Below, one piece after another: positions 1 to 8,723 of a stretch of 64,000 bases of DNA. Source of the stretch: Leptolyngbya iicbica LK (GTDB taxonomy: Bacteria > Cyanobacteriota > Cyanobacteriia > Phormidesmidales > Phormidesmidaceae); contig NZ_QVFV01000001.1 in NCBI RefSeq assembly GCF_004212215.1, positions 380,811 through 444,810 of the forward strand. The letters are read 5' to 3'. Positions within the stretch are counted from its first letter, which is position 1. Each line of letters opens with the position of its first letter. The position numbers were made by a program, and so were the translations under genes. The notes under the pieces are model-generated. The model was given only the letters and a program-made list of their open reading frames with translations. It ran no database searches and was not told where the DNA came from.

Positions 1-623
1 ACCGGAGCGTCGTTAATGACCGCATCCACGTTGCCATTCGCCAACTCTTGCAAGGCAAGGGGGGCCGAGTCAAAGGTACTGAGTTCAGCCCCAGGAATTT
101 CTGCCGCTGTTTCCGCCCCGGTGGTCCCAATCTGCACGGCAATCCGCTTGTCTTGCAAATCATCCAGCGTCGCGACTTCGGTATTGTCGGCTTGCACCGC
201 GATCGCCAGACCCGCTTTCACATATGGTCGGGAAAAATCGACAGTTTGCAGACGTTCTTCGGTGATCGTCATGCCACTAATTGCTGCATCCACTGTACCT
301 GCCTGCAAGGCGGGAATGATGCCGTCAAAGGGCAATGATTCAAACTGCACTTCCAAACCAGCGGTTTCGCCAATGGCGTTCATTAAATCAATGTCAAAAC
401 CGGCCAGTTCGCCATTTTCGTCCTGAAATTCAAACGGCGGAAAGGCCGGCTCAGTGGCGACGGTCAGCGTACCTGTGGCTTCCTCGGTGTTGGCTGAGTC
501 CGTTGCTGAGTCGGTGCCATCGGCCGTGTCAGTCGGCGCAGAACCGCCACAGGCAGCCAATACCAGCGATGCGCTGAGGCCAAACGCGACATTCCGTAAA
601 AAGGCTGAACGCTTAATCGTCAT
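1..623 (-). CDS. Amino-acid ABC transporter substrate-binding lipoprotein (partial, 3' end outside window)
   Basis: The minus strand is open from an ATG at 623 to the window edge, giving about 207 residues. The N-terminus starts [11 protein letters not shown] and runs into a lipobox ending LVLAAC, so this is a signal-peptidase II lipoprotein. After an acidic, Thr/Ser-rich linker comes a family 3 extracellular solute-binding domain ([20 protein letters not shown], then a [14 protein letters not shown] motif), typical of glutamine, polar amino-acid or arginine receptors. A purine-rich AAAGGAAAG stretch lies just before the start. The gene is divergent from the ATPase gene at 744, so both probably share the 120-bp spacer as promoter. 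No permease gene is visible; it may lie beyond base 1. The ligand cannot be read from sequence. Confidence 0.93.
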   Translation of the reverse strand, partial: MTIKRSAFLRNVAFGLSASLVLAACGGSAPTDTADGTDSATDSANTEEATGTLTVATEPAFPPFEFQDENGELAGFDIDLMNAIGETAGLEVQFESLPFDGIIPALQAGTVDAAISGMTITEERLQTVDFSRPYVKAGLAIAVQADNTEVATLDDLQDKRIAVQIGTTGAETAAEIPGAELSTFDSAPLALQELANGNVDAVINDAP

Positions 624-743
624 ATAAAATCTTTCCTTTCACCACAAACTGGCTTTCCACGATACGATACTGCCAGTTTGTCGATGATAATCTTCACAGT
701 ATTTCTCGAATGCCATCCCCATTACAGAATTCGCCCATTTGCT

Positions 744-1508
744 ATGCCTGACTCTCAGATTGCGATCGCCTTTAACCAACTCCGCAAAAGCTATGGTCCC
801 TTAGAAGTGCTGAAAGGGCTCAGTGGCGAAATTTATTCTGGGCAAGTGGTGGCCATTATTGGGCCGTCAGGCTGTGGCAAAAGCACGTTGCTGCGATGCT
901 TCAACCGCTTAGAAACCATTAACGGTGGCACTCTGACGGTAAATGGCATGGACCTATCCAACCCTAATTTGTCCCGCAAACAGCTGCAACGGCTGCGGGC
1001 ACAGGTGGGCATGGTGTTCCAGCAGTTCAACTTGTTTCCGCACCTGACCGTACTGGAAAACTTGACCCTGGCACCGCAAAAGGTCCTGGGCAAACCCAAA
1101 AACGACAGTCGAGAACTGGCCAGCCACTTTCTGAGCAAAGTCGGCTTGGTGGCTAAGGGCAACTCCTATCCTGACCAACTCTCAGGCGGACAAAAACAAC
1201 GGGTCGCGATCGCCCGTGCCCTCTGCATGTCGCCTGACATCATTTTGTTTGATGAGCCGACGAGCGCCCTTGACCCTGAGCTCGTGGGCGAGGTGCTAGA
1301 TGTCATGAAGCAACTCGCCGAAGAAGGCATGACCATGGCCATCGTTACCCATGAGATGCAGTTTGCTCGGGACGTCGCCGATCGGGTTATCTTCCTCAAT
1401 CAGGGCTTAATTGAAGAAGATGGCAAAGCCTACGACGTGATCACCAATCCCCAGAGCGATCGCCTCAAATCGTTCCTGAGCCGCATGCAGCTCGCTGGTG
1501 TCGTTTAG
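744..1508 (+). CDS. Polar amino-acid ABC transporter ATP-binding protein (GlnQ type)
   Basis: This 254-residue protein is the ATPase of an amino-acid importer. From the start at 744 it carries Walker A (GPSGCGKST, residues 40-48), the Q-loop ([16 protein letters not shown]), the signature LSGGQKQR, Walker B ([14 protein letters not shown]) and the switch His in [14 protein letters not shown]. An in-frame TTG at 678 and an ATG at 684 would add about 20 residues unlike the family N-terminus, so the ATG at 744 is preferred although no strong ribosome site precedes it. It is divergent from the binding-protein gene and ends at a strong bidirectional terminator. Without the permease, the substrate (glutamine, glutamate, arginine or another polar amino acid) stays open. 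Confidence 0.95.
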   Translation: MPDSQIAIAFNQLRKSYGPLEVLKGLSGEIYSGQVVAIIGPSGCGKSTLLRCFNRLETINGGTLTVNGMDLSNPNLSRKQLQRLRAQVGMVFQQFNLFPHLTVLENLTLAPQKVLGKPKNDSRELASHFLSKVGLVAKGNSYPDQLSGGQKQRVAIARALCMSPDIILFDEPTSALDPELVGEVLDVMKQLAEEGMTMAIVTHEMQFARDVADRVIFLNQGLIEEDGKAYDVITNPQSDRLKSFLSRMQLAGVV

Positions 1509-1529
1509 CCTCTCCACTCCCTTGCCCCA

Positions 1530-1575
1530 AATCAAAAACGGCGTCACTTAGAATCCAGTGACGCCGTTTTTGATT
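1530..1575. terminator. Perfect 19-bp hairpin, bidirectional terminator
   Basis: A perfect 19-bp inverted repeat (arms 1530-1548 and 1557-1575, loop of 8) has A-rich and T-rich outer ends, giving a U-tract on either strand. It lies between the convergent ATPase and ycf66 genes and should stop transcription from both sides. Confidence 0.9.
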
Positions 1576-1642
1576 CAATACACCGAGGGGCTGAGTTACA
1601 TCAGAGTTTCAAAGTAGCTGCCTGCCTCAAAAACTCGGTGAG

Positions 1643-2566
1643 TTAATATTGTCGGCTGCCGTAATCGGCAGGGGGCTGACCAGCTTCATCGTTGGGATAA
1701 TTATTCACCGGGCGATAGTCAACATAACTGTCGTCCCCGCCATTCCCAGCAGCGGCATCGCTAGACTCTGGTGATGAATGACTGCTGTACCCCCCAGACC
1801 CCACATAATTATCTTCGCTGGCGGCTGAATAACCAGACCCAGCAGCATTCCTGCCATAGCTATCAGCGCCGTAATTACCGCCGTTAGCCGAGTAGCCCCC
1901 CGAATTTGCAGCATAACCGCTAGCTGACTCATCCCATCCGCGCGCAGGTGGCATGTCATACCGACCCGCGCCCGGTTTAGACCGACGGCGAAGGCGATCG
2001 CTACTCGGGTTCAAACGCTCCACCGGGCGATCGTTCGGCGGCATGGAGCGATCGCCATACCCACCAGGACTAGCCCCGTAGCGATCGTCATATCCCTCGT
2101 CATAATATCCTGACCTGCGCGGCGGCTCATCCCGACCGCCAATCATCCGGCGGTCTTCCGGAAAGCGTGGGCGATATGGCCCTTCATTATCCAACTCAGC
2201 CCGCACGTTCATGCGGGGGCTGCTGCCCCGATAATCTTGCGGGGGGCGACTGGGCCGGTAGTAGTCATCGCGACCACCACCCGCTGGCTGCGGAGCATAG
2301 CGATCTTCCCTGGGGGTCCGGGCGTTCACACTTTGAATCGTGACGGTAATCAACATACCCGCCATAATCAACTGCTGAAACGAAGCCAGCAGCTCCATGT
2401 TGAGGTGCCCTAACAAAAACACCCCGGAAATCAACCAGAGAACTGCATAGACCTTGTCCGAGTCTCGCCCGTAGCCAGGTTTGAGCCTGTCTACAAAAAA
2501 CAGGGCAACCCCGCCAAGAATCAGAACAATGCCGATGAGAAGGGGAACTGGTGTACCGAAATTCAC
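1643..2566 (-). CDS. ycf66: Ycf66-family membrane protein with long low-complexity tail
   Basis: The first 90 or so residues match the Ycf66 family of cyanobacteria and plastids: two hydrophobic segments (about 7-25 and 41-75) separated by a short RLKPGYGRDSDK loop. Its molecular role is unknown. The start is GTG at 2566, preceded by GAGAGGAA. The remaining 210 residues are a disordered tail, first Arg/Pro/Asp-rich and then Gly/Tyr/Ser/Asn-rich (GGYSANGGNYGADSYG and similar). Such a tail is much longer than the conserved core. psbX lies directly upstream on the same strand, an arrangement I recall from other cyanobacteria but cannot check here; the psbX terminator separates the two transcripts. 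Confidence 0.85.
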   Translation of the reverse strand: MNFGTPVPLLIGIVLILGGVALFFVDRLKPGYGRDSDKVYAVLWLISGVFLLGHLNMELLASFQQLIMAGMLITVTIQSVNARTPREDRYAPQPAGGGRDDYYRPSRPPQDYRGSSPRMNVRAELDNEGPYRPRFPEDRRMIGGRDEPPRRSGYYDEGYDDRYGASPGGYGDRSMPPNDRPVERLNPSSDRLRRRSKPGAGRYDMPPARGWDESASGYAANSGGYSANGGNYGADSYGRNAAGSGYSAASEDNYVGSGGYSSHSSPESSDAAAGNGGDDSYVDYRPVNNYPNDEAGQPPADYGSRQY

Positions 2567-3054
2567 AGGGGATTCCTCTCAGGATGAAGACGCAACATTG
2601 ATAGACTTGGCCAATTCTTTCAAAGGTACCCATCTCAAGGCAGCCTGTCGCTGTCCCCAAGCGGTTAACCTACTGTGGCAAAGCTATTCTAGCGGTTGCC
2701 ACTATGACCTGTTGCTTGTCACATGCTAACGGACTTTAAAGAGCTTTCAAAAAATCTTTTGACTCGTTTTATCCGTTTCAGTTGCGGCAATTGGCTGAGC
2801 GTGTCGGCACGGCTAACGACAGGTTGATGAGTCAAAACAGAGCCACTGTCTTTCATAGGTCTGGTGCCCCATGGCAGTAATGTGCGAGGCGTAATCGGCA
2901 AGTATCGAAAAACCTCAACAGCCCATTCAGTCAGGCGACCACGCCGCAAGAACACAACTTAGCCAAACAAAAAGAGCATGCCGGTATCAGGATGCCCTTT
3001 TTGTTTAATCAATTGCTTAACCAGTGTCTAACCAGGCTGATGCTGGAAACTTAG
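2567..3054. other. Spacer between ycf66 and psbX
   Basis: Apart from the psbX terminator (2965-3006) and the presumed ycf66 promoter, nothing is recognised. A 78-codon minus-strand frame at 2719-2955 lacks any family resemblance and is not called. Confidence 0.6.
2965..3006 (-). terminator. Terminator downstream of psbX
   Basis: Fifteen-base arms (2965-2979 and 2992-3006) pair with one mismatch around a 12-base loop. Read on the minus strand the 3' arm ends CTTTTTGTTT, a clear U-tract. It lies about 50 bases after the psbX stop. Confidence 0.85.
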
Positions 3055-3174
3055 CTACTGGCGCTGAATTTTATCCTTCTGGCTAACAAAGACCAAAAAG
3101 GCGGTAGCTGGGATGACCACGATGAGGGTACCAGCCAAGAGGCTCAACAAAAAATTAGCAAGAGAGGGTGTCAT
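3055..3174 (-). CDS. psbX: Photosystem II protein PsbX
   Basis: A 39-residue frame starts [20 protein letters not shown] and ends [10 protein letters not shown]. This matches PsbX, a one-helix subunit at the edge of photosystem II near the QB and secondary quinone region, in its conserved N-terminus (MTPSL.NFL.SL), its single membrane helix (about 8-31) and its SQKDKI tail. Length also fits (about 39-41). The ATG at 3174 is the only sensible start. The gene is too short for ordinary ORF thresholds. It is followed by a strong terminator and then by ycf66 on the same strand. The 600-bp region upstream holds its promoter, and light or stress control cannot be read from it. Confidence 0.95.
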   Translation of the reverse strand: MTPSLANFLLSLLAGTLIVVIPATAFLVFVSQKDKIQRQ

Positions 3175-3771
3175 GATTTGCAGAGTATTTTAATAAACCA
3201 ACTTCCAGAATTGTAACCTACCCCCTGACAGCACAGGCCCAAATCATCGGTGGCAATCCTCAAATCTTAAGACCTGTAGCGGCTTGGCCTTGGCCCCCAT
3301 GCACAGCCAAAGTGGGCTCAAGGCATTTCTAGGCGTTCATCAATTTAGATTAGCGATCGCCCTATCCTGAGCAGCCCATTAACTCTCTGTAAAGAAAACA
3401 TAGGTTGACCTTGGGCTAGTTCACAAATCCCTTATATGCTGATGCTTTCAGCTATGTTAAAGATTGGTGCGCTTGCGTTCAATGCATTTGCGCTGGTTCA
3501 GGGCATCATATGACTACTGTCCACGGTTAGCCATTGTTCACCGTCACAGAACCAGTCCTTGATGTTCAACCTTATTCAGAAAGTTAGGGCAAAGATAATC
3601 AGTCGATTTTAGGTATGGTGCAGCTGGCATCGGTTGAGTGGCATGTCATAAATCCAACCATGGAGATTGGTAGTGGGGTTTTGCCAAGGTCTCACCCAGT
3701 CGATCAATTTAACAGGCGACACTGCACTAGGCCACAGAATAAATCAATAGATTGGCAGGGATAGAGCAGTT
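3175..3771. other. 597-bp spacer between divergent psbX and cyclase genes
   Basis: This is the promoter region for psbX (minus) and for the adenylate cyclase gene (plus). I saw no tRNA, no repeat family and no convincing operator in it. Confidence 0.55.
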
Positions 3772-5298
3772 TTGAATCAGCAGGCGGAGTTTTCTGACAC
3801 CAGAGACGACTTTCTTCCGGTAGGCCAAGATTGCCTGCTACTAATGTATCGTGACCAGCTTACCAAAACCGCTCTACAACAAGTATTGGATGCTCACTAT
3901 CGCTTGGAGTTTAGCCAAGACACGGCGATCTCCCTGGATTTATTGAAGTCCTATGAAGTGGCCCTAATTCTGATTGAGAGTAGTCTCTTTGTCGAGATGG
4001 GCCAGGACTTTTGTCAACAAATCAGAGCTCAGCGCTGGAGCCGTGATCTCCCCATTATTGTGGTAGGCGATCGCGACCCGCAGCTAGTGGCGACCGCCTT
4101 TGCGGCCGGAGCGCAAGATTATCTCAGTCTGCCACTACTGGCGGCAGAAGCGATCGCCCGCTTGCAGGCGCGACTAAGTGACTACCATCGCAGACAGCAG
4201 TTGAGCCAGCAAAACCGCCTGCTGCTAGCCGAAGTACGCGAACGCAAACAAGCCGAAGAAGCGCTGCAACAAGCCGAAATCAAATACCGCCGCATTTTTG
4301 AAAATGCAACCGAGGGAATTTTTCAAACCAGTCGCGAGGGCCGCTACATCAGCGTCAATCCGGCCCTGGCCGAAATTTATGGCTATGCCTCACCTGAAGA
4401 ATTGATGCAAACCATCACCGATGTCGGCAAGGAGTTATACGTCGAACCACAACGGCGGGCTGAACTCGTGGTCTATCTTGAACAGTTCGACCAAATTGAA
4501 GGCTCAGAATCAGAGGTTTATCGCCAAGACGGCAGCAAGATTTGGATTAGCGAAACAATTCGCAAGGTTTATGACGAGGCGGGCAACTTTCAGTACTACG
4601 AGGGCATCGTTCACGACATTACTGAACAGCGGCAGATGGAAATGGAACTGCGGCAGCAGCGACAACAAGCTGATCGCCTCCTGGGCAACATCTTGCCTTA
4701 TCAAATTGCCAATCGGCTAAAGATGGGGCCAAAGTCGATTGCCGAAAATTACGATTCAGTCACCGTTTTGTTTGCCGATTTGGTGCAGTTCACCGCGGCT
4801 TCCGGTGAGATGGAAGCCCACAAATTAGTCAAACTGCTGAACGAAATCTTCTCGGCGTTTGATCGCTTAGCAGAGAAATACGGATTGGAGAAGATTAAAA
4901 CGATTGGGGATGCCTACATGGCTGCAGCGGGCTTACCCACTCCCCGCGCCGATCATGTAGATGCCGTGGCCTCCATGGCCCTAGAGATGCAAGCAGCAAT
5001 TCAGCACTTTCATCGTCCCGATGGTCAGCCGTTTCAACTCCGCATTGGCATCAGCACGGGTCCTGTCATTGCGGGCGTGATTGGGGTGCGCAAGTTTGCC
5101 TATGACCTCTGGGGCGATACGGTCAACCTGGCGAGCCGCATGGAAAGCACTGGCATTCCGGGCAAAATTCAAGTCACGGCGGAAGTCTACGAACGGCTTC
5201 ATCACCTTTACAACTTAGAACCTCGGGGAGCCGTCTTTGTCAAAGGGCGCGGCAATATGGAAAGTTACTGGTTGCTCAGTCGCAAACGGGCGCTGTAG
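3772..5298 (+). CDS. Adenylate cyclase with degenerate receiver and PAS domain (CyaC-like)
   Basis: The 508-residue protein reads receiver-like domain (about 20-135), coiled coil (140-165), PAS domain (165-288) and class III nucleotide cyclase (about 310-500). Catalytic residues are intact: metal Asp336 in VLFADLVQFT, Asp380 in IKTIGDAYM, and Asn452/Arg456 in NLASRME. Lys376 and Asp445 are the residues that favour ATP over GTP, so cAMP is the expected product. The receiver has lost the acidic pair near its start; Glu69 sits where the phospho-acceptor Asp is expected, and the conserved Lys is Leu120. It is probably not phosphorylated and may be locked or act as a docking domain. The start is TTG at 3772 after GGCAGGGA. 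It is soluble, with no membrane segment seen. Confidence 0.92.
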   Translation: MNQQAEFSDTRDDFLPVGQDCLLLMYRDQLTKTALQQVLDAHYRLEFSQDTAISLDLLKSYEVALILIESSLFVEMGQDFCQQIRAQRWSRDLPIIVVGDRDPQLVATAFAAGAQDYLSLPLLAAEAIARLQARLSDYHRRQQLSQQNRLLLAEVRERKQAEEALQQAEIKYRRIFENATEGIFQTSREGRYISVNPALAEIYGYASPEELMQTITDVGKELYVEPQRRAELVVYLEQFDQIEGSESEVYRQDGSKIWISETIRKVYDEAGNFQYYEGIVHDITEQRQMEMELRQQRQQADRLLGNILPYQIANRLKMGPKSIAENYDSVTVLFADLVQFTAASGEMEAHKLVKLLNEIFSAFDRLAEKYGLEKIKTIGDAYMAAAGLPTPRADHVDAVASMALEMQAAIQHFHRPDGQPFQLRIGISTGPVIAGVIGVRKFAYDLWGDTVNLASRMESTGIPGKIQVTAEVYERLHHLYNLEPRGAVFVKGRGNMESYWLLSRKRAL

Positions 5299-5345
5299 CG
5301 ATCGCCCCTGGCATACTGAGAAAGCACTGTATTGCTGCCTGGCCC

Positions 5346-6440
5346 ATGACCGCGCTCTCTCCTACGCTTCAGCAAAAGCTGGCCACCCCGTTGCACATTG
5401 GGGCGATCGCCGTCCACAGCCGCGTTTTGCAGTCGCCCCTCTCAGGCGTTACCGACAAAGTATTTCGGCAACTCGTCCGGCGGTATGCGCCGAGCTCGAT
5501 GATGTATACCGAAATGGTGCACGCGCCCAGCGTTTGCCACGTAGACACGCTGCCCAAAATCATGGAAGTCGATCCCGACGAGCATCCCATCAGCATTCAA
5601 CTGTTTGACTGTCGTCCCGATTTTCTCGCGGATGCGGCCCGCAAAGCCGTCGCCGAAGGGGCCGACACCATCGACATCAACATGGGCTGCCCGGTGAACA
5701 AAATCACCCGCAAAGGCGGGGGGTCATCCCTCCTGAAAGATCCCGACATGGCGGTCAAAATTACTCGCACGGTGGTGGAGGCAGTGAATGTGCCCGTAAC
5801 CGTCAAGACGCGCATTGGCTGGGACGACGACCACATCAACGCGATCGAGTTTGCTCGTCGCTTAGAGGATGTCGGCATCGATATGCTGACCCTGCATGGC
5901 CGCACCCGCGCCCAGGGCTACACAGGCACCGCCCGCTGGGAATGGATTGGTCGCGTCAAAGAGGCGCTCGCGATTCCCGTGATTGCCAATGGCGACATCG
6001 ACTCGGTGGAAGCAGCCGTGCGGTGTTTAGAAATGACCCACGCGGATGGCGTCATGTGCTCGCGCGGCACTTTGGGCTATCCGTTTTTGGTCGGCGATAT
6101 TGACTACTTTTTGAAAACCGGCGATCGCCTCCCGTCGCCCACGGTGATTGATCGCTTGCTTTGCGCGCAAGAACATTTGCGACTGATTGCTGCCTACAAA
6201 GGCTATCGCGGCATTTGTCAGGCCCGTAAACACATGACCTGGTATGTCAAGGGCTTTGCGGGAGCGGCCGACCTGCGGGAAGCTCTGTGTCGCATTGAGT
6301 CAGTCGCCGATGGTGAAACCTTGCTACAGGGGGCGATCGCGGGGTTGCAGGCCCAGGGCGAAACCGCCTGTCGTTGGATGTCGCCGCTGCCGTCCACAAC
6401 CCCAGCCGTGAGACATACCCCATTACCGATCACTAGATAG
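5346..6440 (+). CDS. dus: tRNA-dihydrouridine synthase (DusB-like)
   Basis: This is a 364-residue flavin enzyme that reduces uridine to dihydrouridine in tRNA D-loops. Visible are the N-terminal SPLSGVTDKVFRQLVRRY (FMN and substrate entry), the catalytic Cys115 in INMGCPVNKITRKGGGSSLL, KTRIGWDDD, LHGRTRAQGYTG and the phosphate-binding IANGDIDS and MCSRGTLGYPFL motifs, followed by the helical tRNA-binding C-terminus (ARKHMTWYVKGF). It starts 47 bases after the cyclase gene on the same strand and may be cotranscribed. The last 25 or so residues (Pro/Thr/Ser-rich) are a non-conserved tail. Confidence 0.95.
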   Translation: MTALSPTLQQKLATPLHIGAIAVHSRVLQSPLSGVTDKVFRQLVRRYAPSSMMYTEMVHAPSVCHVDTLPKIMEVDPDEHPISIQLFDCRPDFLADAARKAVAEGADTIDINMGCPVNKITRKGGGSSLLKDPDMAVKITRTVVEAVNVPVTVKTRIGWDDDHINAIEFARRLEDVGIDMLTLHGRTRAQGYTGTARWEWIGRVKEALAIPVIANGDIDSVEAAVRCLEMTHADGVMCSRGTLGYPFLVGDIDYFLKTGDRLPSPTVIDRLLCAQEHLRLIAAYKGYRGICQARKHMTWYVKGFAGAADLREALCRIESVADGETLLQGAIAGLQAQGETACRWMSPLPSTTPAVRHTPLPITR

Positions 6441-6442
6441 TA

Positions 6443-6473
6443 CGGAAATATACCCATGAAATTTCCGATTTTT
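6443..6473 (+). terminator. Weak terminator after dus
   Basis: CGGAAAT (6443-6449) pairs with ATTTCCG (6461-6467) around an 11-base loop and is followed by ATTTTTGG. The stem is short and AT-rich, so termination may be partial. Confidence 0.45.
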
Positions 6474-6561
6474 GGCTAGGATAGTAAGCACTACTGCCTC
6501 GCACAGATGATCTATCGGGTCAGGCGAACGCTGAGGTGATCATTTTATTCATCAAGTTTTC

Positions 6562-7218
6562 ATGACTTCCTACGCAACATCCACCGCTAGAGCCGATATG
6601 GGAGAGTTACGCCGCCTACGCAGTCTATTACCACCAGAGCTTCAAAGTTGGGTGACAGTCGAAGCGGCGACCGATGTGACGCCTCCGCTGATCACCAGTG
6701 AGGAGTTGGGCAAAGACCAGGTTGAAATTCAAATTGATCTGGCCAAGTGGGAAAACTTTGCCCTCGACCAGCGCAATCTCCTGTTCTGGCATCAAGTCGG
6801 TCATGTCCAAAATGACACCATTCCTCGGGATGGCTGGGAAATGGCAGCCCTGGCAATTGGTCTCGGTGGTGCCATCGGTGAGCTGTGGGTACAAGATGGT
6901 TTGTTATTGATGCTGGCCTTGGCGCTCTGTAGTTTTTCCGGTTGGCGGTTGTATAAGCGCAACAATCCGATCAAGGCGGTCGAAGAGGCCATTGATGCCG
7001 ACGAACGAGCGATCGCGATCGCCACGCGGTTTGGCTATACCCTACCCAACGCTTACAAAAGTCTTGGCAGTGCGCTCAAAACCTTGATCGAGCAAACGCC
7101 GAAAAAGCGCAAGCGAGATCAATACATCAAGCGATTAGATGCGCTGAAGAAAAGTGCCGCCAAAGCGAAAGAGCGTGCTCGTGGAGGTGCAACACCGGAC
7201 ACTCGCCCTGCTTATTAA
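6562..7218 (+). CDS. DUF3318 membrane-associated protein
   Basis: The 218-residue protein resembles the cyanobacterial DUF3318 family, of unknown function. Visible parts are a soluble N-terminus (MGELRRLRSLLPPELQ), a strand-rich section with DLAKWENFALDQRNLLFWHQVGH, two adjacent hydrophobic segments (about 93-125) forming a hairpin, and a long basic helical tail (NPIKAVEEAIDADERAI, then a Lys/Arg-rich end). The FWHQVGH stretch is followed by an acidic turn, but no complete HExxH site is present, so I do not call it a protease. The ATG at 6562 is the first in frame. A strong terminator follows. Confidence 0.8.
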   Translation: MTSYATSTARADMGELRRLRSLLPPELQSWVTVEAATDVTPPLITSEELGKDQVEIQIDLAKWENFALDQRNLLFWHQVGHVQNDTIPRDGWEMAALAIGLGGAIGELWVQDGLLLMLALALCSFSGWRLYKRNNPIKAVEEAIDADERAIAIATRFGYTLPNAYKSLGSALKTLIEQTPKKRKRDQYIKRLDALKKSAAKAKERARGGATPDTRPAY

Positions 7219-7248
7219 GATCAATCTTGAAAGAACACCATTCATGGG

Positions 7249-7280
7249 AAAGGAAGCTGCAGTTGGGGCTTCCTTTTTTA
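7249..7280 (+). terminator. Intrinsic terminator after the DUF3318 gene
   Basis: AAAGGAAGC (7249-7257) pairs with GCTTCCTTT (7268-7276) around a 10-base loop, followed by further T residues. It lies about 30 bases after the stop codon. Confidence 0.85.
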
Positions 7281-7491
7281 TTAAGCCGGTTTTTATTGAG
7301 TGGTTTTAGCCTGTACAGTGCCTTACTTTAGTCAGTAGCCACTTCAAAATCTGTCTGTTTCTAAGGTTTCGAGCCCCTCTATTCCGGCAACATTGCTATC
7401 TGAGCACCACCGATAAAGCGATCGATTAGCTTGCTAAGCGCTAGTCTTACAGGGACAAGAGCTCCGATCAGCCCCTTTCTGAGGATTTAAC

Positions 7492-7674
7492 ATGCCCCCC
7501 CATGAGGTTCGCCCCTGGCGCCTTGCTGCTTTATTCATCGGCGTTTTTATGCTGACTGCTTACATGCCTCATCCCAACCTGGGTGCATCGCTGCCAGATG
7601 CCATCGGGGCATGGCTTAAAGGGGGTGCGGCGACGGCAGACACTCCCACCGAGGTGGCTTATCCAGACTCTTGA
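7492..7674 (+). CDS. Small hypothetical protein with one hydrophobic segment
   Basis: This is a 60-codon frame beginning MPPHEVRPWRLAALF. It has one hydrophobic segment (about 10-23, RLAALFIGVFMLTA) followed by a polar, Gly/Ala/Thr-rich tail. The ATG is preceded by a good ribosome site (GAGGAT, 5 bases before the start), which is the main support. A GC-rich hairpin (7678-7696) lies just after the stop. No family is recognised. The tail may be exported, with the segment acting as signal or anchor. It could also be a chance frame. Confidence 0.45.
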   Translation: MPPHEVRPWRLAALFIGVFMLTAYMPHPNLGASLPDAIGAWLKGGAATADTPTEVAYPDS

Positions 7675-7677
7675 TCA

Positions 7678-7696
7678 GGGGCGCTTGTCGCGCCCC
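7678..7696 (+). terminator. GC hairpin after the small gene
   Basis: GGGGCGC (7678-7684) pairs perfectly with GCGCCCC (7690-7696) around TTGTC. No U-tract follows, so it may only stabilise a 3' end. Confidence 0.35.
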
Positions 7697-7785
7697 GTAG
7701 CTGCTAGACACAGATATCCACGGCTAGCAGTTTTTTGAGGACTGGGAGTAAGTTTTCATCTGCTCACAATCCTATTCTCAGACCC

Positions 7786-8601
7786 CTAGCCTGGGCGATT
7801 GGGATACCGTCGTAGCAAGGTAAAAAAGCGATTGTAATCAAACGAGCGGGGATCTTGGCGACTACCCGACTGATCCACAGCCTTGTGGGTAGTGATGCGA
7901 TTATCTGGAATACTGCTCTGCGCCAATAGCCAGGCCAAAGATTCATACTGGGCTGAGGTGTAGCCGCTGTGAGTGGGGCCATTGCCGCGACCATCGCCTG
8001 GCGTTTCGAGAGAGACGTGGTAAGCGAAATTATTGACCGAAGACGGAAAGGCCGGGTTAGTGGTCACCGATTCTGGGCCGTTGGGGCCGTTAAAAACGGA
8101 ATTCCCAGCACCATAAGCGCGTTTTTCGGGCGGCACGATGTAGTAAATAGTGCCGTCGCGTCCAATCAGGGTGTGATAGCTGACCTGATCGTTGTCATTG
8201 GGGTGATAAGTCTGAAACAGGTTGATGGCGCTTTGGGCTGATCCTACCGTTTCATGCATCACGGCAATGAATTGATTACGAATCGGACGGCCATAGGCAT
8301 CAGTGCTGTAGCGATCGCCATAGTTGGAAGGATCGGCAAGCTGAATCACCTGACGCGGCTGATAGTTGGGGGCGGTTTGGGCCACCACGTTTTCGGCGGG
8401 GACAAAATCAAGAGGACTGTCGACGTTGCCCAGAGTCGTGGGCACCATGGCAACGACCGCTGACTCAGCTAGTTCTGGCAAGCCGGAGACAGACTCGATC
8501 GCTTGAGGATGGGGCGATCGCGGCCACAACAGTAACAGCATCAAGCTCATCAAAATTGCACTCAAGCCCTGCCACCAAAATTTGCGGCTGCGTCTCAGCA
8601 T
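7786..8601 (-). CDS. N-acetylmuramoyl-L-alanine amidase (Amidase_2 family), exported
   Basis: The 271-residue protein has an N-terminal signal or anchor (about 10-27: WQGLSAILMSLMLLLLW), a linker, and an amidase_2/PGRP-like domain from about 80. Candidate zinc ligands are His116 in IAVMHETVGS, the His of ITTHKAVD and the Asp of RQDPRSFD. YHTLIGRDGTIYYIV is the typical core of the fold. It should cleave the bond between muramic acid and the stem peptide in the periplasmic cell wall. The C-terminal half reads straight through to RRYPNRPG with no extra binding domain. It is transcribed alone; the YbjN-like gene lies 122 bases upstream on the same strand. Confidence 0.9.
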   Translation of the reverse strand: MLRRSRKFWWQGLSAILMSLMLLLLWPRSPHPQAIESVSGLPELAESAVVAMVPTTLGNVDSPLDFVPAENVVAQTAPNYQPRQVIQLADPSNYGDRYSTDAYGRPIRNQFIAVMHETVGSAQSAINLFQTYHPNDNDQVSYHTLIGRDGTIYYIVPPEKRAYGAGNSVFNGPNGPESVTTNPAFPSSVNNFAYHVSLETPGDGRGNGPTHSGYTSAQYESLAWLLAQSSIPDNRITTHKAVDQSGSRQDPRSFDYNRFFTLLRRYPNRPG

Positions 8602-8723
8602 GACAATTCACTCCCCAGTTGTGTTGCGCTTGTGGATGGTTATGGTTATAAACCAGCTTGCTGTCAATTTTGCCGAAGACTTTGATAGCGATCGCAGGTT
8701 TTACAATTATTTTTCTGCAAAGT

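Noticed and set aside
2719..2955. 78-codon minus-strand frame
   Set aside because: It overlaps no conserved sequence, lacks a ribosome site and sits in the spacer next to the psbX terminator.
6562..7218. DUF3318 protein as a metalloprotease because of FWHQVGH
   Set aside because: The motif lacks the Glu of HExxH and no third ligand is evident.
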